Shown piece after piece: positions 33,425 through 41,202 of a stretch of 46,536 nucleotides of DNA. The notes beneath the pieces were generated by a model. The model was not told where the DNA came from and searched no databases. It saw only the letters and a list, made by a program, of their open reading frames with translations. The number at the start of each line of letters is the position of its first letter. Positions within the stretch are counted from its first letter, which is position 1. This DNA is from Lachnospiraceae bacterium (GTDB lineage Bacteria > Bacillota > Clostridia > Lachnospirales > Lachnospiraceae): assembly GCA_900771955.1 (NCBI GenBank), contig CAAGPW010000157.1:1-46536 (forward strand), read 5' to 3'. A program made the translations under genes and the position numbers.

Positions 33425-35890
33425 ATGAAGGCAGTAACATTAAATGGGGTATGGAAGTTTGGGGAGTGTGGCAGTGTAGAGCGATTTCCGGTCACAGTGC
33501 CGGGGACAGTGCTCTCCGGGCTTTTGGACAATGGAAAGATCGAGGATCCGTTTTACCGGGACAATGAGTATCAGACCAGAGAATTATTCTGGAAAGACTA
33601 TGAATTTATCCGGGAATTTGAGGTGGAGGAAAAGCTTCTCTCGGAGGAAAAGATCCTTCTCGTCTGCGAGGGACTCGATACGCTTGCGGACGTATACATC
33701 AATGACACAAAGGTGCTTACGGCGGACAATATGCACCGCACCTGGAAGGTGCCGGTAAAGTCGGTGCTGATGTGCGGAACCAACCGGATCCGGATCGAAT
33801 TTGGATCTGTGCTTAAATTTATTGAAAATTATCCGTACCGGGAAAACCGCAAGATCAGGTATGTTCCCTGCGGCGCGATGAAGGGAAATGAACTGATCCG
33901 CAAGGCACATTCCATGTTTGGCTGGGACTGGGGCCCACAGCTGATCGATGCGGGGATCTTCCGCAATATTTATCTCGAAGCGTACAGCGGGGCAAAGCTG
34001 GATGATGTACAGATCAGACAGGAGCATGAGGCGGAGCGTGTATGGCTCGATGTGCAGACAAAACTTGACGGAGCGGCAGAGGACGGAGCGCGCATCCGCG
34101 TTTCGGTGGAAGGTGAGGTCAATACGGAGATCCCGGCGGATGGAGACGGCAGAGTGAGACTTTTGCTGGAGCATCCGAAAAAATGGTGGCCGAACGGATA
34201 CGGAGAACAGAATCTTTATACGGTGACGGTGGAACTGCTTGCGGAGGACGGCAGTGTGCGTGATGTGGTAAAAAAGAGGATCGGGATCCGGACGCTTACG
34301 ATCAGTCAGGAGAAAGACCAGTGGGGGCAGGAGTTTGCCTTTATCGTAAACGGCGTGAAGATCTTCACAAAGGGTGGAAATTATATCCCGGAAGACTGCT
34401 GTTACACGAGGATCACAAAAGAGCGGCAGGAATATCTCGTGAGATCCTGCGTCCGCGCGAACTTCAACTGCCTGCGTGTCTGGGGCGGCGGCTATTATCC
34501 GAGCGATGCATTTTACGATCTGTGCGACGAATACGGACTGATCGTATGGCAGGATCTGATGTACGCCTGCAATGTGTATGATGTGACGGACGCGTTCGCG
34601 GAAAACATCAGACAGGAGACGCTGGATAATGTGAGACGCCTGCGCCATCATGCCTGCCTCGGACTCTGGTGCGGAAATAATGAGATCGAGTCGGCGTGGG
34701 ATCACTGGGGAGATTTCCAGAAAGAGACACAGTATCTGCGCGCCGATTATGTAAAACAGTTTGAGTATATCCTTCCGCATGCGGTGAGAGAGGCGGATCC
34801 GGATACCTTCTACTGGCCGTCCTCCCCGTCTTCCGGCGGCTGCTTTGACGAACCAGATTCGGAAGACCGCGGGGATACGCATTACTGGGATGTATGGCAT
34901 GGACAGAAACCGTTTTCGGATTACCGGAAATACTTTTTCCGCTTCTGCTCGGAATTCGGCTTCCAGTCTTTCCCTTCCTATAAGACAGTGGAAAGCTTTA
35001 CGGAGGAGGAAGACCGCAATATCTTTTCAAAAGTCATGGAAAGCCACCAGAAAAATGACGCGGCAAACGGAAAGATGTTATATTATCTCTCCGAAAACTT
35101 CCGCTATCCAAAAGATTTTAAGTCCTTACTCTATGTGACCCAGATCTTACAGGCGATGGCGATCAAAAGCGGTGTGGAGCACTGGCGCAGAAACCGCGGC
35201 CGCTGTATGGGAACGCTTTACTGGCAGGTCAATGACAACTGGCCGGTGGCATCCTGGGCGAGTATCGATTATTTCGGACGCTGGAAAGCGCTGCATTACG
35301 CGGCAAAACATTTTTACGCGCAGACGGCGGCTAGCATCTGTCTGGAGGGAGAGACGGCGGGGGTCTATCTGGAAAACGAAACGATGCGCGGGCAGCAGTA
35401 TGAGGCGAAGCTTATCTTAAAGACATTAGACTTTGAAGTGCTTGACTGCGTGGAGAAAAAAGGCGCGGTAAAAGAGCTCTCCTCCGAACTTCTGATAGAA
35501 AAGGACTACGGAGAGCTGTTAAAAGAGAGGGACAAAGAAGAAGTCTTTTTAGAGGCAGTGGTAACACTTTCCGATGGAACCGTGTTAAAAGAGACTGAGA
35601 TTTTTGCGCCGTATAAATATCTGAAACTGAAAAATCCACAGGTGGAAGTCGCAGTCACAGAAGAAAAAGACGAATATCAGATCCACCTTTGTGCCGATAC
35701 GTTTGTGCCATTCCTGGAACTGGATTTTGCGGATGCGGACGCGGTCTTTGGCGATAATTATCTGATGCTCACCGAAAAGAAGGAAACCGTGGTCGCATTA
35801 AAGAAAGAAGATATTACACAGGGAAGCTTCGCGGATGCGGAGGATCTGAGAAAACGGCTTGTGTGCCGCTCTGTGGCAGATACTTATTAA
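33425..35890 (+). CDS. GH2 beta-mannosidase
   Basis: This 821-aa GH2 enzyme has the usual order: an N-terminal jelly-roll (KAVTLNGVWKFGE...VPGTVLSGLLD), an immunoglobulin-like domain (about 190-290), and a (beta/alpha)8 barrel with IFTKGGNYIPEDC, FNCLRVWGGGYY and YGLIVWQDLMYAC. The acid/base E420 is in LWCGNNEIE and the nucleophile E510 is in RFCSEFGFQS. GGNYIPED, VWGGG and the late GTLYWQVNDNWPVASWAS are typical of beta-mannosidases rather than beta-galactosidases. There is no signal peptide, so it would cleave mannose from the non-reducing end of imported beta-mannooligosaccharides. AAAGGAGAAGG precedes the ATG. It is followed at 16 bases by the second GH36 gene, an evident two-gene unit for galactomannan debranching and hydrolysis. 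Confidence 0.93.
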   Translation: MKAVTLNGVWKFGECGSVERFPVTVPGTVLSGLLDNGKIEDPFYRDNEYQTRELFWKDYEFIREFEVEEKLLSEEKILLVCEGLDTLADVYINDTKVLTADNMHRTWKVPVKSVLMCGTNRIRIEFGSVLKFIENYPYRENRKIRYVPCGAMKGNELIRKAHSMFGWDWGPQLIDAGIFRNIYLEAYSGAKLDDVQIRQEHEAERVWLDVQTKLDGAAEDGARIRVSVEGEVNTEIPADGDGRVRLLLEHPKKWWPNGYGEQNLYTVTVELLAEDGSVRDVVKKRIGIRTLTISQEKDQWGQEFAFIVNGVKIFTKGGNYIPEDCCYTRITKERQEYLVRSCVRANFNCLRVWGGGYYPSDAFYDLCDEYGLIVWQDLMYACNVYDVTDAFAENIRQETLDNVRRLRHHACLGLWCGNNEIESAWDHWGDFQKETQYLRADYVKQFEYILPHAVREADPDTFYWPSSPSSGGCFDEPDSEDRGDTHYWDVWHGQKPFSDYRKYFFRFCSEFGFQSFPSYKTVESFTEEEDRNIFSKVMESHQKNDAANGKMLYYLSENFRYPKDFKSLLYVTQILQAMAIKSGVEHWRRNRGRCMGTLYWQVNDNWPVASWASIDYFGRWKALHYAAKHFYAQTAASICLEGETAGVYLENETMRGQQYEAKLILKTLDFEVLDCVEKKGAVKELSSELLIEKDYGELLKERDKEEVFLEAVVTLSDGTVLKETEIFAPYKYLKLKNPQVEVAVTEEKDEYQIHLCADTFVPFLELDFADADAVFGDNYLMLTEKKETVVALKKEDITQGSFADAEDLRKRLVCRSVADTY

Positions 35891-35906
35891 GGAGGGAGCT
35901 TTTCAT

Positions 35907-38039
35907 ATGCAGACAATAGAGATCAAAGAAAACGGCATCTGTCTTGTGTGGGAGATCGATGAGGAAAATAATTTAAAGCTGCTCCATTTTTCCGCACTGC
36001 CGTTTCACCGCGAGGATATCGTGGCGGCAACGACAGAGTACGGATTCCGCTTTGTGGAGATGAATCTTTCTGGATTTGACCGGCCGTATGAGCGGCACGG
36101 CAATAAATATATCGTGACCGCGCCGGGCTACCGGATGAAATATGCGGGGCATACGGATGAGAGGAACGAAAAGGGAAGGCTGCTCAAATTTATCCTGCGC
36201 GATGACGTGACAAATGTTTTTGTGGACGCGTATCTGCAGTTTTATGATGGAGATCCGATCGTCCGCATGTGGCAGACGGTGCGGAATGAGGGACATGAAC
36301 CGCAGACGCTGGAATATCTTTCTTCTTTTAATTATGAGGGCATCGAGAAAGAGGGCGTGCTTCCGAGGGATGAAAAGATGAAGATCTATGTTCCGCATAA
36401 CAGCTGGCAGAGAGAGATGAACTGGAAGTGTTATACCCTGCCGGAGCTTGGCATGGAACTGGTACAGCCTGTCGAGGAACAGCGGTCCTCCTCCATGATC
36501 CGGGTGTCCAATACCGGAAACTGGTCGAGCAAAGAATACCTCCCGATGGCGTATCTGGAAAATACGGAGACGGGAAGCGGCCTGTTTTTCCAGATCGAGC
36601 ACAACGGTTCGTGGCACTGGGAGATCGGGGATCAGAACGGACATCTGTATCTTGCGGTGAGCGGGCCGAATGAGATCTATTCCCACTGGTACAAAACCTT
36701 ACAGCCGGGCGACAGCTTCACCGGTGTTCCGGTGGCGGTCGGTGTGACGGCAGACGGATTTGATGACGCGATGAAGACACTGACATCCTACCGCAGAAAG
36801 ATCCGCAGGGTCAACGCGGACAATGAAAAGCTCCCGATCATATTCAATGACTACATGAACTGCCTGTGGGGAAACCCTACGACAGAGGCGGAGTTTCCGC
36901 TGATCGATGCCGCGGCGGAGGCGGGATGCGAATATTTCTGCATCGACTGTGGCTGGTATGCGGACGGCGACTGGTGGGACAGTGTCGGAGAGTGGAAAGA
37001 GAGCCGCAGGCGTTTCCCGAACGGCGTGCGCGAGGTGACGGATTATATCCGCAAAAAAGGTATGATACCGGGTGTCTGGCTGGAACTGGAAGTGATGGGG
37101 ATTTACTGTGAGACAGCGAAAAAAGTCCCGGATGACTGGTTCTTTGTACGCCACGGAAAGCGTGTGTATGACAGAAGCAGATATCAGCTGGATTACCGGA
37201 ACCCTGCGGTGCGCGACTATGCGGATCAGGTGATCGACCGCCTGGTGCGCGATTACGGCGTCGGCTATATAAAGATGGATTACAATATCGAGCCGGGGAT
37301 CGGAACGGAATTAAACGCAGACAGTGTGGGAGACGGAATGCTTGCCCATGAGCGCAGTTATCTTTCCTGGCTGGACGGCGTGTTTGCGCGCTACCCGGAT
37401 CTCATCATAGAAAACTGCTCGAGCGGCGGCATGCGCATCGACTACGCGATGCTTTCCCGTTACAGCATCCAGTCGACGAGCGATCAGGACAATTATCTGG
37501 ATTATGCCACGATCGCGGCAAATTCGCCGAGCGGGCTGACACCGGAACAGAGCGCGGTCTGGACTTATCCGATGAATCATGAGGAACAGGTGCCGGAGGA
37601 CGCGTTGAAAGAAGAAGTTGTTTTTAACATGGTAAACGCGATGCTGCTGCGCGTGCATCAGAGCGGTCATCTTGCGAAACTGGATGATACCAGAAAGGAA
37701 CTGGTGAAAGAGGGGCTTGATCTTTACAAAAAGATCCGGTCAGATATCAAAGACTTTTATCCGTTCTGGCCGCTTGGGCTTTCCTCCCACACGGATGAAT
37801 GGGTAAGCCTTGGCATGCGCGGAGAAAAGAAGTGCTATCTTGCCGTCTGGCGCAGGGAAGGCACGCAGGAAAGCCAGGTGCTTCCGGTTGCGGGACTGGC
37901 AGGAAAAGAAGTAAACGTGCGCTGCATCTATCCTTCTTACGCAAAAGACGCGTATGCGTGGAATGAGCGGACCGGTACGCTCAGTGTAGAACAGAAAAAA
38001 GAAAAAACGGCAAGACTTTACGAACTCACATGGTCATAA
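35907..38039 (+). CDS. GH36-family alpha-galactosidase, divergent subgroup
   Basis: This 710-aa protein is a GH36 member distinct from the one at 26707. The start is the ATG at 35907 behind AAGGAGGGAGC; the longer open frame from 35859 lies in the GH2 gene. The barrel shows YFCIDCGWYADGDWWD, PGVWLELEVMG, the nucleophile D458 in YIKMDYNIEPG, IIENCSSGGMRIDYAML and the acid/base D526 in STSDQDNY. In the classical subgroup the equivalent segments read KWDMNR and CSDDTDA, so the pocket differs. No signal peptide is present. It forms a unit with the GH2 beta-mannosidase, which suggests it handles galactosylated mannooligosaccharides that the other GH36 does not. Its last six bases overlap the convergent AraC gene. 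Confidence 0.88.
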   Translation: MQTIEIKENGICLVWEIDEENNLKLLHFSALPFHREDIVAATTEYGFRFVEMNLSGFDRPYERHGNKYIVTAPGYRMKYAGHTDERNEKGRLLKFILRDDVTNVFVDAYLQFYDGDPIVRMWQTVRNEGHEPQTLEYLSSFNYEGIEKEGVLPRDEKMKIYVPHNSWQREMNWKCYTLPELGMELVQPVEEQRSSSMIRVSNTGNWSSKEYLPMAYLENTETGSGLFFQIEHNGSWHWEIGDQNGHLYLAVSGPNEIYSHWYKTLQPGDSFTGVPVAVGVTADGFDDAMKTLTSYRRKIRRVNADNEKLPIIFNDYMNCLWGNPTTEAEFPLIDAAAEAGCEYFCIDCGWYADGDWWDSVGEWKESRRRFPNGVREVTDYIRKKGMIPGVWLELEVMGIYCETAKKVPDDWFFVRHGKRVYDRSRYQLDYRNPAVRDYADQVIDRLVRDYGVGYIKMDYNIEPGIGTELNADSVGDGMLAHERSYLSWLDGVFARYPDLIIENCSSGGMRIDYAMLSRYSIQSTSDQDNYLDYATIAANSPSGLTPEQSAVWTYPMNHEEQVPEDALKEEVVFNMVNAMLLRVHQSGHLAKLDDTRKELVKEGLDLYKKIRSDIKDFYPFWPLGLSSHTDEWVSLGMRGEKKCYLAVWRREGTQESQVLPVAGLAGKEVNVRCIYPSYAKDAYAWNERTGTLSVEQKKEKTARLYELTWS

Positions 38040-38960
38040 AGTCCTGCCGGCTGCCTGACCGTTTTGCTCTAACAGATACTGTCGGTATGCAGTTGGGGTA
38101 AATCCGGTCTCACGTTTGAAGAGACTGATGAAATGGTTGGTGTTATCAATTCCGATGGACGAGCCGATCTCATGGACGGGCTCGTCTGTCGTACATAAAA
38201 GATCCTTTGCGATATCGATCCTCCTGCGGTTTAGATATTGCAGCGGAGATACGGAAAAATGTTTTGAGAACTCTCTGCAGAGACGATACCTGCTGATCTC
38301 AAGCTTCTGCTCGAAATCGGCGAGCGTATAGTTTTCTGCGTAGGAGTAATCAAAGCATTTTTTCATATAAAGAAGATAAGGCGGGATCTTTTCGGCCGGC
38401 TCGTCCTCCGCGCGGCGGATGAGAGCGATCTCGGTAAAAATGTCCGTCAGGCATTTTACATCCAGAACCGGGTTCCGGTCCGCGTAAGTCTTGTTGTTCC
38501 GGTCGAGTGCCTTAAAGTGCTGGAAAACAGAAGAATTGGTGTGCAGATTAAACGGCTGTTCCAGCTCTTTTAAAAGTTCGTAGTAATTTTTTAAGTTTGT
38601 CCCGGTTAAAAAATAAGCTTCAAAATTCCAGAAAGAGTGATTGATAAAAAGAGAGAAGGGCTGACGGCAGTCAAAAAACAAAAGGGTCTTCTCTTTTAAC
38701 TCGAGCGTCCGGTTTCCGTAACGCAGCGTACCGCTTCCGCTGGTCGTAAGGAGAAGCAGGTAACATCCGAGCGAGCGGATGTGGTAGGAAAACGGCGGCT
38801 GGCAGGTGATCGAGCTGTGCGCGAGCACAGAGATCATGTCGCCGACCGTGTGATCCGGCGTGCTGCCGTAGACTTCTCCGAGCAGACTGTATTCCGACAT
38901 TCCGGCACCGAGCGCGGGAAGACGGATAAAGGAAGCTTTGAATTCCTGTCTGAAGTCCAT
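38034..38960 (-). CDS. AraC-family transcriptional regulator
   Basis: The 308-aa protein has an N-terminal cupin-like ligand domain (about 40-140, with LLLLTTSGSGTLRYGNRTLELKEKTLLFFDC split over it) and a C-terminal AraC DNA-binding domain with two helix-turn-helix units: YTLADFEQKLEISRYRLCREFSKHF and the hallmark DEPVHEIGSSIGIDNTNHFISLFKRETGFTPTAYRQ (about 205-300). The ATG at 38960 follows AAAGGAGTTTTT; the longer frame from 38981 is not supported. It is divergent from the binding-protein gene at 39335 and likely activates the transport and phosphorylase genes, whose promoters lack good -35 hexamers. Its own leader contains an inverted repeat. Its 3' end overlaps the GH36 gene by six bases, tail to tail. 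Confidence 0.93.
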   Translation of the reverse strand: MDFRQEFKASFIRLPALGAGMSEYSLLGEVYGSTPDHTVGDMISVLAHSSITCQPPFSYHIRSLGCYLLLLTTSGSGTLRYGNRTLELKEKTLLFFDCRQPFSLFINHSFWNFEAYFLTGTNLKNYYELLKELEQPFNLHTNSSVFQHFKALDRNNKTYADRNPVLDVKCLTDIFTEIALIRRAEDEPAEKIPPYLLYMKKCFDYSYAENYTLADFEQKLEISRYRLCREFSKHFSVSPLQYLNRRRIDIAKDLLCTTDEPVHEIGSSIGIDNTNHFISLFKRETGFTPTAYRQYLLEQNGQAAGRTL

Positions 38961-38983
38961 AAAAACTCCTTTCCTTATCATTC

Positions 38984-39013
38984 TTCTGGCAAAATGGATA
39001 GGAATTGCCAGAA
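38984..39013. promoter_or_regulatory. inverted repeat in the AraC leader
   Basis: TTCTGGCAA (38984-38992) and TTGCCAGAA (39005-39013) are exact reverse complements separated by 12 bases. They lie between the AraC promoter and its ribosome binding site, so either an autoregulatory operator or an mRNA hairpin is possible. Confidence 0.5.
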
Positions 39014-39044
39014 CTGGTTACGATTACACACTGATATTTTCTAT

Positions 39045-39073
39045 ATTATATGGTAAAATAGAAAAAAAGACAA
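39045..39073 (-). promoter_or_regulatory. promoter of the AraC-family gene
   Basis: On the minus strand: TTGTCT (39073-39068), 17 bp, perfect TATAAT (39050-39045). Confidence 0.65.
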
Positions 39074-39114
39074 GCAAGAAAAGGTAAATAAATATTGCAG
39101 ATTTGAGTAAAAAA

Positions 39115-39287
39115 AGCTAAAAACAGAAAAAATGGATAAAAATGTGAAAAATAAAAGTAAAAATGCACAAAAACAAGGGCACAAATTTGAACACATATAC
39201 AGAAGTGACGAAAAGAGCAAGAAAAAGATATTAAACGCAAGTATGAGTGATGATTTAAAAAACAAATATAATATAATTAAATTAAGT
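39115..39287 (+). promoter_or_regulatory. promoter module A of the binding-protein gene (duplicated)
   Basis: A very A-rich stretch that aligns, almost without gaps, with 40964-41138. Shared anchors are AGCTAAAA (39115), TGCACAAAAA (39164), ATGAGTGATGA (39243-39253) and TATAATTAAATTAAGT (39272-39287). TATAAT at 39272-39277 is the likely -10; the -35 position holds only GATGAT, so an activator is probably needed. The rest of 38961-39334 holds the AraC promoter and the ribosome site AAAGGAGG. Confidence 0.6.
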
Positions 39288-39334
39288 TACAGAGGCAACA
39301 GGAAATAAGGTAACACAAAAAGGAGGATATTTTT

Positions 39335-40783
39335 ATGAAACTGAAAAAAGTATTGGCGGTCAGCCTGGCAGTCTCAATGATGGCGTCCATGGCAGCATGT
39401 GGAAGCAGCTCTGATACTTCCAGCACAAACTCATCTAACGATTCTGCAAAGGACAGTGCATCCGGAACAGAAAGCGCAGCAGGCAGCTCAACAGACGGAG
39501 TCATCAGCTACGCGGATTTAAAACTTGGCGAAGATTGTACAGATCTTACCGCTGAGATCTCTGTCGCAAACCACAGAACGGATTTACAGCAGGATGATTA
39601 TACAGGAAAGAAATGGGATGACTATATTGCAGATTTCAATGCAATGTATCCGAATATTAAAGTAAATGTAGAAACGGTAACAGACTACGCAGAAACTTCT
39701 CTGCTTCGTTTACAGAGCGGTGACTACTGGGGCGATATCATGATGATCCCGGCAGTAGACAACGGAGAACTTTCCACATATTTTTATGATTATGGTTCCC
39801 TTGATACCATGGAGTCATTAGTAAGATTCGCAAACAGTAAGATGTATGACGGAGAGGTATATGGTATTGCTTCTACCGGAAACGCACAGGGTATCGTTTA
39901 CAATAAGAAAGTATTTGAAGAAGCAGGCATCACAGCTCTTCCGAAAACTCCGGATGAATTCATGACTGATCTTCAGATGATCAAAGACAACACAGACGCT
40001 ATTCCGCTTTACACAAACTACGCTGCGGGCTGGACCATGGGTGCATGGGATGCTTACATCGGAGGAAGCGCAACTGGCGATTCTGCTTACCTTAACCAGA
40101 AATTAGCTCATACCAAAGATCCGTTCAGTGATCCTGGTGATGGCACACATGCTTACAACGTATACAAGATCTTATACGATGCAGTGGCAGATGGTTTGAC
40201 AGAAGACGATTACACAACAACTGACTGGGAAGGCTGCAAGGGCATGATCAACAACGGAGAGATCGGTTGCATGGTACTTGGCTCCTGGGCTTACACACAG
40301 ATGAGAGATGCTGGTGACAATGGCGCTGATATCGGATATATGCCATTCCCGATCACAGTAGACGGAAAACAGTACGCATCTTCAGGCGCGGATTATGCCT
40401 GGGGTATCAACAAAGACGCTGATGATACAAACTTACAGGCTTCTATCATCTTCGTAAAATGGATGACTGAAAAATCTGGCTTCTCTTATAATGAAGGCGG
40501 TATGCCGATCGCTATGGATGATGACAACTGGCCGGAAGTATACTCTGCATTTGATGGTATCGACTATGTATCGGATGATTCCGCGCTGGAGGGCGAAGAA
40601 GATCTGCTTACAGACCTGAACTCTGATTCCGAGTTAAACATCAACAACTCCGGTGACAGCAAGATCCAGGAGCTCATCGAGCATGCAGCAAACGGTGACG
40701 AATCTTTCGACGACATCATGAACGACTGGAACCAGAAATGGACTGACGCTCAGGACGCAGAAGGCGTAGAAGTCAACGAATAA
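39335..40783 (+). CDS. mannooligosaccharide-binding lipoprotein of an ABC importer
   Basis: This 482-aa extracellular solute-binding protein (family 1) has a lipoprotein signal peptide (MKLKKVLAVSLAVSMMASMAAC, lipid cysteine C22) and a serine/threonine/asparagine-rich linker (23-55). The mature part has the usual bilobed pattern, FNAMYPNIKVNVET, YGIASTGNAQGIVYNKKVFEEAGI, NNGEIGCMVLGSWAY and VKWMTEKSG. Next to the GH130 and epimerase genes, it corresponds to the mannooligosaccharide-binding protein of the Roseburia mannan locus; the exact ligand is inferred. It captures oligosaccharides at the cell surface and delivers them to the two permeases downstream. Codon use is strongly biased, and a terminator after it suggests that it is made in excess over the permeases. 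Confidence 0.92.
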   Translation: MKLKKVLAVSLAVSMMASMAACGSSSDTSSTNSSNDSAKDSASGTESAAGSSTDGVISYADLKLGEDCTDLTAEISVANHRTDLQQDDYTGKKWDDYIADFNAMYPNIKVNVETVTDYAETSLLRLQSGDYWGDIMMIPAVDNGELSTYFYDYGSLDTMESLVRFANSKMYDGEVYGIASTGNAQGIVYNKKVFEEAGITALPKTPDEFMTDLQMIKDNTDAIPLYTNYAAGWTMGAWDAYIGGSATGDSAYLNQKLAHTKDPFSDPGDGTHAYNVYKILYDAVADGLTEDDYTTTDWEGCKGMINNGEIGCMVLGSWAYTQMRDAGDNGADIGYMPFPITVDGKQYASSGADYAWGINKDADDTNLQASIIFVKWMTEKSGFSYNEGGMPIAMDDDNWPEVYSAFDGIDYVSDDSALEGEEDLLTDLNSDSELNINNSGDSKIQELIEHAANGDESFDDIMNDWNQKWTDAQDAEGVEVNE

Positions 40784-40836
40784 TAACATTGGAATTCTTT
40801 TTCATTAATCAACCTAAATAATATAACAATGGAAAA

Positions 40837-40869
40837 GGGCAGAGGGCGCAAGCTCCCTGCTCTTTTTTT
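40837..40869 (+). terminator. terminator between the binding protein and permease genes
   Basis: GGGCAGAGGG (40837-40846) pairs with CTCCCTGCTC (40853-40862) over a 6-base loop, with one mismatch and two G-T wobbles, followed by seven Ts. It should reduce transcription into the permeases, which have their own promoter module. Confidence 0.7.
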
Positions 40870-40962
40870 GCGTGGTGGTGACTGTACGCCGGAGCAGGAT
40901 GCATGAAAGTGCTTGCACATGCCTTTTTGCGTGGAAGATTGAAAAAAATGAAAATTAAAAAT

Positions 40963-41138
40963 AAGCTAAAATTAGCTTCGCATAAACGATAGAAAAGAAT
41001 AAAAATAGGAAAAGTGCACAAAAATAGAAAGCAATATTTGGTAAAATAGAGGAAATGGACAATAATAGCAAGAATGAGTAATTAATAACAAGAATGAGTG
41101 ATGAATAAATAAATAGAAAATATATAATTAAATTAAGT
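40963..41138 (+). promoter_or_regulatory. promoter module B of the permease operon (duplicated), with palindrome
   Basis: The second copy of the A-rich module: AGCTAAAA (40964), TGCACAAAAA (41015), ATGAGTGATGA (41094-41104) and TATAATTAAATTAAGT (41123-41138). The spacings of 79 and 29 bases between the last three anchors are the same as in module A. TATAAT at 41123 is the likely -10, again with a poor -35 (GATGAA). Unlike module A, this copy starts with a perfect palindrome, AAGCTAA-AA-TTAGCTT (40963-40978), which resembles the LacI operator at 32220-32238. The remainder of the 418-base gap shows nothing else. Confidence 0.6.
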
Positions 41139-41202
41139 GAAAAAGAGGTGCGAAAAAACAAAGAAACTGCACTAAGTTAAATCGATCAGGGAGGAAAAGC
41201 AT

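Noticed and set aside
33584..34900. 438-aa open frame on the minus strand opposite GH2
   Set aside because: It lies wholly within the GH2 beta-mannosidase coding region, shows no recognisable domain, and has no ribosome binding site. It is an antisense shadow of a long G+C-richer gene.
35973..36686. 237-aa minus-strand frame opposite the second GH36 gene
   Set aside because: Shadow of the GH36 N-terminal domain; arginine/histidine-rich composition and no ribosome site.
39050..39060. TGGTAAAATAG before the binding-protein gene as part of the duplicated promoter module
   Set aside because: A similar string at 41039 is out of order relative to the other anchors, and the first copy is explained by the AraC promoter on the other strand.
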